Source of the DNA: CAILZL01 sp963791615
Lineage (GTDB): Bacteria > Pseudomonadota > Gammaproteobacteria > Steroidobacterales > Steroidobacteraceae
Assembly: GCA_963791615.1 (NCBI GenBank)
Contig: CAWBTE010000005.1
Coordinates: forward strand, 496,001-560,000
Direction of reading: 5' to 3'
Length of the DNA stretch: 64,000 nucleotides
Every line of letters begins with the position of its first letter. Position 1 is the stretch's first letter. The translations under genes were made by a program, and so were the position numbers. Positions 45,789 to 55,055 of the stretch are shown one piece after another. The notes under the pieces were generated by a model. The model worked only from the letters and a program-made list of their open reading frames with translations, was not told the origin of the DNA and ran no database searches.

Positions 45789-46844
45789 ATGAGCTTCATA
45801 ACCAAACCAAAAATCGCCAACCTCAACCTGCCGCGCAATGAGCTGGGAATGACGCGCCGGGACTACGACGGCGCCATGTCGACGCTATGCGCCGGTTGTG
45901 GCCACGACTCGATCACCGCCGCCATTATTGAAGCCGTGTGGGGTCTGTCGATCGCGCCGGAGCAACTGGTCAAGCTATCCGGCATTGGCTGCTCGTCCAA
46001 GTCCACCGCCTACTTCGTCAGCGGCGCGCATGGTTTCAATGGCGTACATGGCCGCATGCCCTCCATCGCCAGCGGCGCGGTGGCTGCCAACCGCAGCCTG
46101 TACTACCTCGGCGTTTCCGGTGACGGCGATACATTATCAATAGGCTTCGGCCAGCTGGCGCATGCCATCCGCCGCAACATCAACATGACCTACATCTGCG
46201 AGAACAACGGCGTGTACGGTCTGACCAAGGGCCAGTTTTCGGCGGCCGCGGACATCGGCAGCAAGACCAAGAAGGGCGAAACCAATCAGCAACCACCAAT
46301 TGATCCCTGCCTGACCGGGCTGACGCTGGGCGCGACCTTCGTGGCGCGCAGCTTCTCCGGCGACAAGCAGCAACTGGTGCCACTGATCAAGGCCGCCATG
46401 AAACATCCCGGCTTCGCGCTGATTGATGTGCTGTCGCCCTGCGTCACCTTCAACGATCACGAAGGCTCTACCAAGAGCTATGCCTATGTGCGCGAGCACT
46501 TCGAGGAAGTGGTGCATGCCGACTACGTACCGCCCCGCGCCGAGATCACGGCTGAGTATGCGGAGGGTGGCATGCTGCCGGTGACCCTGCATGACGGCAG
46601 TCAGATCCTGCTGCGCAAGTTGAACAACGACTACGACCCGACCAATCGCGGCCATGCGCTGGAGTATCTGCGCGACAGGCAGGCGCAGGGTGAGTACGTC
46701 ACCGGCATGTTGTATCTCGATCCGCAGAGCCAGGACTTCCATGCCGTGAATGAAACCTGTCAGACACCGTTGAACCAGTTGCCCTACGCGCAGCTCAATC
46801 CGGGACAGGCAGCGCTGGACAAGATAATGAGTCGCTATCGGTAG
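45789..46844 (+). CDS. korB: 2-oxoacid:ferredoxin oxidoreductase beta subunit (KorB-like)
   Basis: The beta subunit (351 aa) binds thiamine diphosphate and an Fe-S cluster. It has LCAGCGHDSITAAI, LSGIGCSSKSTAYF, HGFNGVHGRMPSIASG and the ThDP motif LGVSGDGDTLSIGFGQLAHAIRRNINMTYICENNGVYGLTKGQFSAA. The LTKGQ-x-S segment is usual for KorB/OorB rather than pyruvate enzymes. CVTFNDHEGSTKSY near residue 220 is typical as well. It follows korA by 24 bp. Together with korC this makes an NAD(P)-linked 2-oxoglutarate oxidoreductase plausible. Confidence 0.93.
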   Translation: MSFITKPKIANLNLPRNELGMTRRDYDGAMSTLCAGCGHDSITAAIIEAVWGLSIAPEQLVKLSGIGCSSKSTAYFVSGAHGFNGVHGRMPSIASGAVAANRSLYYLGVSGDGDTLSIGFGQLAHAIRRNINMTYICENNGVYGLTKGQFSAAADIGSKTKKGETNQQPPIDPCLTGLTLGATFVARSFSGDKQQLVPLIKAAMKHPGFALIDVLSPCVTFNDHEGSTKSYAYVREHFEEVVHADYVPPRAEITAEYAEGGMLPVTLHDGSQILLRKLNNDYDPTNRGHALEYLRDRQAQGEYVTGMLYLDPQSQDFHAVNETCQTPLNQLPYAQLNPGQAALDKIMSRYR

Positions 46845-46902
46845 CGGGTTTCCAGATTTGACCTTGCATGATGCAACCCGCTGCCGGAAGGTCGGACGAC
46901 TT

Positions 46903-46957
46903 GGTAGGGGCCGCTCGCGAGCGGCTCTCCGGAAGGCGGTTCACGAACCGCCCCTAC
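46903..46957. repeat. GTAGGGGC-CGCTCGCGAGCGG / GGCGGTTCACGAACCGCCCCTAC repeat
   Basis: Two palindromes, CCGCTCGCGAGCGG and GGCGGTTCACGAACCGCC, sit between GTAGGGG and CCCCTAC ends, the same REP-like layout as 5630-5699 and 7763-7831. It follows korB and may act at its transcript end. Confidence 0.8.
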
Positions 46958-46996
46958 ATCCGGACATGATCACGCCTGCAAAAAATAGGTGCCAAC

Positions 46997-47317
46997 ATGA
47001 ACATGGCTGAGGAACTGGAACGATTGCAGTCATTGCATGAACGCGGCGTTTTGACCGCCGATGAATTCGCGCGTGCCAAGGCGAAACTGCTGGGCGATAC
47101 GGATACCTGGAGCGGCAGTACATCTGCAAACGTTGGAACCCAGTTGCGGCGCAGCCGGACGGATCGTGTCTTTGGCGGCGTATGTGGCGGTCTGGGTCAG
47201 TATGCGGGTCTGCCCAGCTGGGGCTGGCGAGTACTGTTCTGCCTCGCCGTCCTGTGTGCCGGTTTCGGCTTCCTGATCTACTTTCTGCTGTGGATCTTCA
47301 TGCCACAGGAAGTCTGA
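46997..47317 (+). CDS. PspC-domain membrane protein with N-terminal SHOCT motif
   Basis: The 106-aa protein starts with a SHOCT motif (EELERLQSLHERGVLTADEFARAKAKLLG) and then a PspC domain: RRSRTDRVFGGVCGGLGQYAGLPSWGWRVLFCLAVLCAGFGFLIYFLLWIFMP, with one hydrophobic hairpin. PspC proteins sense membrane stress together with PspB/PspA; no psp partners are adjacent. The ATG at 46997 is used, with a further Met two residues later. Confidence 0.9.
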   Translation: MNMAEELERLQSLHERGVLTADEFARAKAKLLGDTDTWSGSTSANVGTQLRRSRTDRVFGGVCGGLGQYAGLPSWGWRVLFCLAVLCAGFGFLIYFLLWIFMPQEV

Positions 47318-47325
47318 TCAGGCTG

Positions 47326-47550
47326 CTATTTTCGTGACTTGCTTTGCGGACGCGTCACTACACCGGCCTGCAACCATTCATCATGTGCATTGTGCTCTAC
47401 CTCACCCACGCGCCGATGCTTGACGCCCTTGCGCGCCACCCGCACATCATGCGCCCACTGCACGGCGTAGATGCCCGTGGTTCCGCCCAGATCGCGACTT
47501 TGTGCGGACAAGGTGCCAACATAGTGAAGCCAGTCATAACCATGACGCAT
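47326..47550 (-). CDS. Small hypothetical protein
   Basis: The 74-aa frame MRHGYDWLHYVGTLSAQSRDLGGTTGIYAVQWAHDVRVARKGVKHRRVGE... starts 6 bases after a GGAG Shine-Dalgarno and ends 9 bases from the convergent PspC gene. The basic C-terminus RPQSKSRK would suit a nucleic-acid-binding protein but no family is claimed. Confidence 0.5.
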   Translation of the reverse strand: MRHGYDWLHYVGTLSAQSRDLGGTTGIYAVQWAHDVRVARKGVKHRRVGEVEHNAHDEWLQAGVVTRPQSKSRK

Positions 47551-47770
47551 ACGTGACTCCGGGCAGTGGATGAAATTTCAGAAAATTGGATTAACGGTAT
47601 CGACCAGAACCCTGCATCGGCTCAGGATGCACCCGACTTGAATCGCAGAATGTGCGGCATGCACGCATGGTGTGTTGAGGTTGAATTTATGTGCTGTGCA
47701 TCGCTGATTTCAGGGGTCAATGACTTCAGAGTCAGTCCCATGTCTTGAGGAAACGGCAGTATTCGTGACT

Positions 47771-48568
47771 ATGGATCGAGAACAAATCAAGTCGGAACGC
47801 ATCGTTGAACGCTATCTCACCGGCGATCTGCTGGTGCGCGAGGCGTGGGACTTTGAACGCTACTGCAAGGAACATCAGGATGTACTGGATACGCTGGCGA
47901 TTCCGGCGCGCCTGAAAGCGAAACTGAAGGTCAACACCTTCGACGGTATGGGCACCAGCGTGTTTGAAGCCATGCCCAGCGGCGCAAAACAGCTGGCTGC
48001 CGCCACCGGCCTGCAAAGCGTGGATTCGGTAGCCACCGACAAACATGGCAAGCCACTGATCAATGAAGAGGATGAGGATAATTATCGCGGCACTGATCGC
48101 AGCGGTATCAACAAGATACTGCTGATCCTGCTGCTGGCCGCGCTGGTGGGTATCGGCGCGCTGTTCTGGCAAACCCAGGGCCAGCAACGTCAACTGAAAA
48201 CCATGAATGTCGCTGCCAAGGTCGATGGCCTGCGCGCCACCACCAATATACAAACCATTCGCGCCACACCCGGACGCTCACAAGCCAGTGAACCCACCGT
48301 AGCCGTATCCTTGAATCTGGCCGAATGGCTGGACGTGCGCCTCGATGTCAGCGACAGTCCCTACAAGGTGTTCGGCATCCTGATCAGCAAGGTCAATGAA
48401 GCACGCGTACTGGAAATTAAACGCATCAGCGCCGACACCAACAAGGAAGTACGCTTCAGCCTGAACTCCACCGCCTTCGGCAATGGCGAATACGAAATCA
48501 AACTGCAGGGCTATAACTACAAGGGTCAGGTCAGCGACATCGGCTGGGTGTTGCTGGATTTGCAGTGA
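47771..48568 (+). CDS. Single-pass membrane protein of unknown function
   Basis: The start MDREQIKSERIVERYLTGDLLVREAWDFERYCKEHQDVLDTL is helical and cytoplasmic. One transmembrane helix follows around residue 120-140 (INKILLILLLAALVGIGALFW), then a periplasmic beta-rich domain (VAVSLNLAEWLDVRLDVSDSPYKVFGILISKVNEARVLEIKRIS...FGNGEYEIKLQGYNYKGQVSDIGWVLLDLQ). The plan (short cytosolic helix region, one helix, periplasmic sensor-like domain) resembles anti-sigma-factor or regulator proteins, but this is a guess. GTG at 47762 or an ATG at 47720 are other possible starts. Confidence 0.7.
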   Translation: MDREQIKSERIVERYLTGDLLVREAWDFERYCKEHQDVLDTLAIPARLKAKLKVNTFDGMGTSVFEAMPSGAKQLAAATGLQSVDSVATDKHGKPLINEEDEDNYRGTDRSGINKILLILLLAALVGIGALFWQTQGQQRQLKTMNVAAKVDGLRATTNIQTIRATPGRSQASEPTVAVSLNLAEWLDVRLDVSDSPYKVFGILISKVNEARVLEIKRISADTNKEVRFSLNSTAFGNGEYEIKLQGYNYKGQVSDIGWVLLDLQ

Positions 48569-48796
48569 GGGTGTCAACCGGTCACAGCTTGTGACCGGTT
48601 CATGGAGTTCGACGTAGGGGCGGGCCATATCAGTAGAATAGGAAACCCGCCTTCTTGATTTCAACAAGACTAAGGGCAAGTTTGAAACCTGCCCCCACCC
48701 GAACATGCCCTACCTCTACCGCTAAAAATGCGCCCCTCCCGTCAAGCCAAAAGCCTTGTTATGCTGCGGTCACTGCAATCAACGGAGGAACTGCAC

Positions 48797-49128
48797 ATGA
48801 CCGGCAAGGACAAGAAGACTTCCATCGCCATTGAGCACATCACCCAATCAATTCTGATCCTGCGTGGTCAACGGGTGCTGCTCGACAGTGATCTGACAGA
48901 ACTCTACGGGGTGACAACCAAGCGTTTCAATGAACGTGTACGCCGCAATCTGGAGCGATTTCCTGCAGATTTCGAGTTACAGCTGGTTACAAGCTTTAAG
49001 GTCGCAAATGCGACCTTAAAGCCAGGTCGTGGCCAGCATCGCAACTACACACCCTTCCGTATTCACCGAACAAGGCACCATCATGTCGGCAATGATTCTC
49101 AACAGTCCACGCGCCGTAGAGATGAGCG
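48797..49128 (+). pseudogene. ORF6N (KilA-N-like) DNA-binding protein, frameshifted and 3'-truncated
   Basis: An ACGGAGGAA Shine-Dalgarno precedes the ATG. The protein reads AIEHITQSILILRGQRVLLDSDLTELYGVTTKRFNERVRRNLERFPADFELQLV, then TLKPGRGQHRNYTPF, the ORF6N domain of phage- and plasmid-related proteins. One extra C at 49057-49058 moves to the next frame, VFTEQGTIMSAMILNSPRAVEMS, after which the family sequence is lost. The shifted frame stays open into the protease gene. The missing C-terminal half suggests genuine truncation; the regulator is probably not functional. Confidence 0.8.
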
Positions 49129-49304
49129 CAATCCTGCCCATAAGACACCTCCATCACCTCACTTTCGAGGTTATCAGAGTGTCCGTCAAATACTGGTCAC
49201 TCAGTCTAAATGAGATTGGACGTTACGGACTTCCCATGTTTACACTTCGGTCGTATAGCAGACCAACTGCGAAGGTCGATCGGAAGCGAAAAGTAGGAGT
49301 CAAC

Positions 49305-52247
49305 ATGCGGATGAGTCTATGGAAACTAATTCTGAGTATGCTGCCGTTATTTTATGGGCAGGTTGCACTGGCGATTACTGTTAGCTCCGAGATGCAACGC
49401 ACCGTCCGGGGCGCCACATTCGAAGTCGTACAGAAAAAGCCGGACAAGGATCCGCTTAGTCATGAAAAACCCCTTCCTCTAGAGTTGCTCCCATATTTGG
49501 AACGCACCGACGTTTACAGATCCATTGGAACAGCATTTGCGCTGGGCAACAATACCTATGTTACTGCTGGGCACGTGCTTGCAGCGGCTGTAGTGAGTCA
49601 GTATGGGCCGCCCGCCTTGCGGACGTCGGACGGTCGCGTGTATCTCGTTGACAAGATCCTCAAATATTCTGCACATGAAGACTTCGTGGTGTTTTCTCTG
49701 CTTGACGACCCGAAGCCATCGGCATTGATACCCAGCCGCTCTGCCCAGATCGACGATGCGGTGCTCGCCGTCGGCAATGCCCTGGGTGAAGGTATCGTGA
49801 TACGGGAAGGTCTGTTCACATCTGAAACACCGGAAGATCAGGATGGACGCTGGAAATGGATTCGCTTTTCGGCGGCGGCATCGCCGGGAAACAGCGGTGG
49901 TCCGATACTTGACGGTGAGGGACGGGTGATAGGCATCGTGATTGGCAAGTCACCCAACGAAAACCTCAACTATGCGCTGCCCATCGGGCGGGTATTGGAT
50001 GCACCGGCGAATCTTGCTCAATTTGACGAGCGAAACCTCAGGTATCTGCCTCTGCTCAAGGCCACGATGACTTACCAGTTCAAGGATTCCTTTGTCTTGC
50101 CAAAAAAGTGGAGTGAGTTTTCCAGTTCTTACCTACAAACGATCAATGTTCACAATGCGAAGTCAAGAGAACAGTTGTTGGCAACCAATCAGGATTCTCT
50201 TTTTCCGAATGGTAGGGGCGCCGAGTCAATTCTGTATGACGCAATATCGGCTTATGAAATGCGGCTGATCGGACAAAACAGCGACAAAAGCTGGGAGATG
50301 TTCGATCCGAATTACTTCAAGACGGATCTTGCAGAAGATGGCTTTGTTTCAATGGCGTCGGTAGCGGACGCGGTTCTGTTGCGATTACGTCGACCAGCGA
50401 ATGCTTCAGACGCTGGCTTTTATGATAATTCCCATGCATTTATGGATATGGCTCTGCATGGACTGAATCTGACTCGGCAAGTGGGCACGGACGCGGTCAA
50501 GATCACGTCACTGGGCGCGGCCCAGAGCGACGCTATGTACCTAGACAGCTATGGTCGTAGCTGGCAACGGCGTGTCTGGGCAGTTCCCTTTCTGGATCTA
50601 TACGTTGTGGCACTCTTGCTACCTACACCGGATGGGTATGCAGCTCTCTTGACCTATACGCCATCGCTATTGCTGAAAGAGGCAAATGATCGGCTGGACT
50701 GGACTGCGCAATCGGCATTTCTTTCCTATCGCGGCACGCTACTACAATGGCGGACGTTTCTATCACGTCGCGACATGCTGCCTGAATCATTGAAGTCGTT
50801 TGTATTGTCGACCGATCCGAAGAAGCAGTCGTGGCGGATTGCGGCTCCGAATGCAGCATTGAATATCACCCCAGAAGTTGTCGAGTTAAATGACAACAGT
50901 ATCTTGGGTATGGAGATGGGTTACGTTGTGCAAGGAAGCAAAACTGAATGGATTCCCCAAGGAATAAGCATCGCCGAAGACGAAACGCGCAAGCGCTATG
51001 TCGAGCTAGTGCGTCGGTTGAAAGTTCCGGCCACTGCACCGCGCGAGCTACGTGATGACTGGCAGGATCTGATGCAGAAGCGCAGTCCATATTCTGGATC
51101 ACCCGCGCGGGAGGCTGCTGACTCCTGGACCAGCAAGTCGGTTATCGATGTGGTTTCAGGACAATCACAAGACCTCGCAGATAATGTGGTGTATCTGCTG
51201 ACCTCGCATGTGGAAAATGTCACAAATCAGAATGCACCGCAGGTCATGCTGGAGGCGTCACGACGGGCAGTTCAAATATTTGAGAAAGGAACCGGCGGTC
51301 GGGCGGCGGCTATTAATTTACGACCTCCCGCTGGTGATGAAGCGCAACTAGATAAAGTGATTGACAAGATGATCACCGACATGGTCGCGTCATTCAATGA
51401 GCGCAGTGCTCCTGGTGCCCGCGACATCCGAAATCGTCAATTTGAGGATGATATTCAGGGTTACATTTTCTCGTCTGATGAACGCAATGAGATGAAACGA
51501 CTGATGCGAGCGGATGCTGCCGCTCGGGCAAGTGGTGTTCAAGCGAATCGTGATTTTGTGGAGTCGGAATATCGCACACATATGCGAAAAGTATTCGAAC
51601 AGATGGATGCCCTGGCTAATTACTGGAGTGTAGTTGCTCAGATAGGCGCTCTGCGTGAGAGCTGGAGTGGGTTTCTGATCCGGAACGGGCTATCTGACGC
51701 ACAGCCACATTCCGCGCAGGTACAGGCCGTTGAAGCACATCTGCTTGCGGCGCGTGGTGAGTATTTGCATCGCGCTCCCGATGACCAGATGTTTGAGATA
51801 ACTGCATCTTTGGTTAGAGCATATTTTAATGAGCGACGAGAAATGCTGGATGCACTGTCGGACAAGGTTGATATCGATGCTCTGCGATTCACTCCGAGCG
51901 GCTCCAGTTGTAGTACAGGAGCGAGCGATAGGGGTCGCCAATACGAAATAAAACCGGAGGTGGATGCCAAGATTAATCTGGTCGCATCGAAAACACCGGA
52001 CAAGTATTATCCTGCCAGTAGCGTTCGATCTGGACAGACAGGCTCGGCGGTGATTGCCGCACATCTGGATGAATCTGGATGCGTAGTTGAGTCCGCTATC
52101 GTAGCTTCAACGGGTATGCAGGAGCTGGACGATGCGGCGCTACGTTATGCAAATGACGGCGTCAGTTTCTATCCGGCCAGCAAGGCAGGTAAACCAGTTC
52201 CCGTAGTCAAGAAATTTGTGGTGCAATTCATGGAGCAGGTTCGCTAG
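49305..52247 (+). CDS. Secreted trypsin-like serine protease with C-terminal TonB domain
   Basis: The ATG at 49305, after TAGGAGT, starts a signal peptide (MRMSLWKLILSMLPLFYGQVALA). The trypsin-like domain has the full triad: His90 (TAGHVL), Asp126 (HEDFVVF) and Ser197 (SPGNSGGPIL). About 650 residues of mostly helical sequence of unknown type follow. The last 80 residues are a TonB C-terminal domain (GSAVIAAHLDESGCVVESAIVASTGMQELDDAALRYA). The 980-aa product is periplasmic or outer-membrane associated; the fusion of a protease to a TonB-C domain is unusual. Codon use is more AT-rich than in neighbouring core genes, hinting at acquisition. Confidence 0.85.
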   Translation: MRMSLWKLILSMLPLFYGQVALAITVSSEMQRTVRGATFEVVQKKPDKDPLSHEKPLPLELLPYLERTDVYRSIGTAFALGNNTYVTAGHVLAAAVVSQYGPPALRTSDGRVYLVDKILKYSAHEDFVVFSLLDDPKPSALIPSRSAQIDDAVLAVGNALGEGIVIREGLFTSETPEDQDGRWKWIRFSAAASPGNSGGPILDGEGRVIGIVIGKSPNENLNYALPIGRVLDAPANLAQFDERNLRYLPLLKATMTYQFKDSFVLPKKWSEFSSSYLQTINVHNAKSREQLLATNQDSLFPNGRGAESILYDAISAYEMRLIGQNSDKSWEMFDPNYFKTDLAEDGFVSMASVADAVLLRLRRPANASDAGFYDNSHAFMDMALHGLNLTRQVGTDAVKITSLGAAQSDAMYLDSYGRSWQRRVWAVPFLDLYVVALLLPTPDGYAALLTYTPSLLLKEANDRLDWTAQSAFLSYRGTLLQWRTFLSRRDMLPESLKSFVLSTDPKKQSWRIAAPNAALNITPEVVELNDNSILGMEMGYVVQGSKTEWIPQGISIAEDETRKRYVELVRRLKVPATAPRELRDDWQDLMQKRSPYSGSPAREAADSWTSKSVIDVVSGQSQDLADNVVYLLTSHVENVTNQNAPQVMLEASRRAVQIFEKGTGGRAAAINLRPPAGDEAQLDKVIDKMITDMVASFNERSAPGARDIRNRQFEDDIQGYIFSSDERNEMKRLMRADAAARASGVQANRDFVESEYRTHMRKVFEQMDALANYWSVVAQIGALRESWSGFLIRNGLSDAQPHSAQVQAVEAHLLAARGEYLHRAPDDQMFEITASLVRAYFNERREMLDALSDKVDIDALRFTPSGSSCSTGASDRGRQYEIKPEVDAKINLVASKTPDKYYPASSVRSGQTGSAVIAAHLDESGCVVESAIVASTGMQELDDAALRYANDGVSFYPASKAGKPVPVVKKFVVQFMEQVR

Positions 52248-52318
52248 ACCTGCTCCAGCCACTGCAATTTCCACGTTCGTGATAACCGATTGCAACGCAC
52301 AACAAGGCCTGATGATCT

Positions 52319-52534
52319 TTATCTGGGTTTTATTCGAGTGGGATAGGGAATGTCCAGTTCGGATAATCGATCGAGATACTGCTGCCACTTCTGCTCGTGC
52401 GTGCGACCCAGCTCGTGTAGATAATCCCGGGTGTACAGACCGGAATCATGGCCGTCGTAAAAGATCAGCCGCACGGCATACTGCCCGGCAGGCTTTACGC
52501 CCTTAATGCCCGCATTGTGTTTGCCCAGTTGCAA
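52319..52534 (-). CDS. DUF971 domain protein, 5' part missing
   Basis: The readable part, LQLGKHNAGIKGVKPAGQYAVRLIFYDGHDSGLYTRDYLHELG, is the second half of a DUF971 (gamma-butyrobetaine hydroxylase N-terminal-like) domain. Full proteins have about 50 more residues before it. A stop codon lies about ten codons upstream of LQLGK in frame, and ybbP ends 29 bp before the start, so the missing part is not in the window. It is probably a decayed gene, or a truncated product starting at Leu or Met 52534. Confidence 0.75.
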   Translation of the reverse strand: MQLGKHNAGIKGVKPAGQYAVRLIFYDGHDSGLYTRDYLHELGRTHEQKWQQYLDRLSELDIPYPTRIKPR

Positions 52535-52562
52535 GGTTTCGCGGATAGGAAGACTTTAACCC

Positions 52563-55055
52563 TCACCCCTCCCTTAACGTCGCCGCAGGCGGATGATTGA
52601 CCACACTGCGTGTTACCGCGACGCCAGTAACGCCCACCAGCAGCACCCCGCTCAACATGCCGATCCACCAGACATTGAAGTCGAAGCTGTACTTCAGGTT
52701 GAACACTTCAGTGGCGAGGTAATAACCCACTGCGCTGGCGGCGCAGGCGGCGAGTAAGCCGGCGAGGATACCCAACACAATGAACTCGGCAGCCACGCCT
52801 TGCAGTACCACGCGTCGACTTGCGCCGAGGGTTCTGAGCATGGCGCTTTCATAACGACGTTCATCGCGGGTGGACTGGATGGCGGCGAGCAGTACGCTGA
52901 TGCCGGCCAGCAGCGAGAATACAAACACGTACTGGATGGCCAGCGTGGCGCTGTCCATCACGCTGCGAACTTGGGCTAGTACGGCGTCGATATCGATGGC
53001 GGTTACTTCGGGGAAGGTGCGATAGAACTGGCCCATGATGGGCTTTTGTGCGGGCGTGAGGTGCACGCTGGTGATGTAAGTGCCAATCACGCTATCCAGC
53101 GCGCCGGGCGAGAACACCATGAAGAAGTTGGGGCGGAAAGTATCCCAGCGTACTTCACGGAAGCTGCTCACGGTGGCGTTGATCTGTTCACTGCCAACTT
53201 CGTAGGTAATGACATCGCCCAGTTGCAGTCCCAGATCCTGGGCCTCATCCATTTCCACGGACACACGCGGCCCACCGCCATCACCTTCGCGCCACCATTC
53301 GCCGGCAACCAGCTTGTTGCCGGGTTGCAGATCGCGCGTCCAGGAAAGATTGGTTGGACGATTCATGAAGTCCCGGCCCCGGCGACCGCCATCCATGCCA
53401 CGCGCCTGCATCGGCACGCCATTGATGCTGGCGATACGGGCTTGCAGCATGGGTACCAGCTCGGGCGCGGGCACTCCGCGATCAGCAAAGAACTGCTTGA
53501 GCGGTTCGGCCTGATCCGGCGCAATGTTGATCAGGAACTGATTGGGCGCATCTTCCGGCAGGCTGGTGCGCCAGTCATTGAGCAGATCATTACGCACCAC
53601 CAGCAATAACAGCAGCACCATCAGGCCCATGCCGAACGCCACCAGCTGCACCACGCTTTCCTTGCCGCGTCGGGCAATGTTGGCCACGCCATATCGCCAC
53701 GACACACCCACTGCACGGCGCAAACCGCCCAGGCTGCGCACCAGCAGCAAGCCCACTGCACCCAGCACCAGCACGGTGGCCAATGTGCCGCCTGCTACAT
53801 AGCTCACCAGCTCTACATCACGCACCAGTACCAGCAACAAGGCCAGCAATGCGGCGATGGCAATGCCATACACGGTGAGATAACGCAGCGGTGGCGCGGT
53901 GACGTTGTGTCGCAGTACGCGCGCGGGTGGTACCCGCCTGAGCTGCAATAACGGCGGCAAGGCAAAGCCAGCGAGAATGATCAAGGGCGTGAGCATGCCC
54001 AGTACGGCGGGCTGCCAGCTGGGCGCAGGCAGTTCGCCACGCAGCAAATCACGCGCCGCAATACCCAGGCCCAGTTGCGCCAGATAACCAATGGCAACGC
54101 CAATCACGCCAGCGATCACGCCCAGCATCAGCAGCTCCAGTGAACTGATGCTCAGCACCAGATTCTGGCTGGCGCCCATGCTCTTCATCAACGCTACGGT
54201 ATCCAGATGCCGCGCCACATAACGACGTGCGGCCATGGCCACCGCAATGCCGGCCAGCAGCACGCTGGTCAGTGCGGTGAGATTGAGAAAGCGCGCGGCG
54301 CGCCGGATGGAGGATTGCAGCTGCGGACTGGCATCACCGATTTCCTGCATACGCTGTCCGGCTTGCAAACGCGGCTCAAGCCAATCCTTGAATTGCGTCA
54401 GTTGCGACAGCTCGCCGGCAAACAGTTGCCGGTATTGCAGGCGACTGCCCATGCCGGCCAGGCCGGTGGAGGCGACATCCTCAATGCGTATCAGCACGGT
54501 GGGTGCGAGTTCCACAAACTGCGTGCCCTGATCGGGCCGGGAATCCAGCACCTTGCCAACTTTCAGATCGCGCTTTCCCACTTGCAGCAAGTCGCCCACC
54601 TGCGCATTCAGGCGTGACAGCAGGCGTGGATCAACCCAGATTTCGCCGGGCTGGGGTAACGCGGTGGTTTCATACACGGGGCCGTTCAAGACATCGCTCA
54701 CTTTCAGGCGACCACGCAAGGGATAACCCGGCATGACTGCGCGCACCGAAGTGATGGAGCTGTCCTCACCACGCACCACCACGCTGTTGAAGGACTGTCC
54801 CCGTGCCGTGCGCAAACCCAGCTGCGCGGCCTGTTGCAGGTATTCGTCGGGCAGGGGGCTGGAAGATTGCAGGCGGATATCCGCCGCCAGCACTTCGTTG
54901 GCGCGCTGCGCCATGGCGCGTTCGACGCGACTGGTAAAGAAACCTACTGCGGTCAGCGCACTGACGGCGATCACCAGCGCCAGGCCCAGCACCAGATGTT
55001 CGCCCGCGCGCCATTCGCGGATCAGCTTGAGAACCGCCAGTCGCAATGCCTTCAT
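52563..55055 (-). CDS. ybbP: ABC transporter permease of the YbbP/FtsX type
   Basis: The 830-aa inner-membrane protein has eight or more hydrophobic helices and the FtsX/MacB architecture. Its N-terminal helix is LVLGLALVIAVSALTAVGFF, followed by a long periplasmic domain. The first FtsX core is LTALTSVLLAGIAVAMAARRYVARHLDTVALMKSMGAS. The second, C-terminal, is SLLAGISVLLAAIQSTRDERRYESAMLRTLGASRRVVL...FIVLGILAGLLAACAASAVGYYLA. With YbbA it forms a MacB-like transporter thought to act on lipids or fatty-acid products at the membrane. The substrate is not established. It is translationally coupled to ybbA (4-base overlap). Confidence 0.93.
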   Translation of the reverse strand: MKALRLAVLKLIREWRAGEHLVLGLALVIAVSALTAVGFFTSRVERAMAQRANEVLAADIRLQSSSPLPDEYLQQAAQLGLRTARGQSFNSVVVRGEDSSITSVRAVMPGYPLRGRLKVSDVLNGPVYETTALPQPGEIWVDPRLLSRLNAQVGDLLQVGKRDLKVGKVLDSRPDQGTQFVELAPTVLIRIEDVASTGLAGMGSRLQYRQLFAGELSQLTQFKDWLEPRLQAGQRMQEIGDASPQLQSSIRRAARFLNLTALTSVLLAGIAVAMAARRYVARHLDTVALMKSMGASQNLVLSISSLELLMLGVIAGVIGVAIGYLAQLGLGIAARDLLRGELPAPSWQPAVLGMLTPLIILAGFALPPLLQLRRVPPARVLRHNVTAPPLRYLTVYGIAIAALLALLLVLVRDVELVSYVAGGTLATVLVLGAVGLLLVRSLGGLRRAVGVSWRYGVANIARRGKESVVQLVAFGMGLMVLLLLLVVRNDLLNDWRTSLPEDAPNQFLINIAPDQAEPLKQFFADRGVPAPELVPMLQARIASINGVPMQARGMDGGRRGRDFMNRPTNLSWTRDLQPGNKLVAGEWWREGDGGGPRVSVEMDEAQDLGLQLGDVITYEVGSEQINATVSSFREVRWDTFRPNFFMVFSPGALDSVIGTYITSVHLTPAQKPIMGQFYRTFPEVTAIDIDAVLAQVRSVMDSATLAIQYVFVFSLLAGISVLLAAIQSTRDERRYESAMLRTLGASRRVVLQGVAAEFIVLGILAGLLAACAASAVGYYLATEVFNLKYSFDFNVWWIGMLSGVLLVGVTGVAVTRSVVNHPPAATLREG

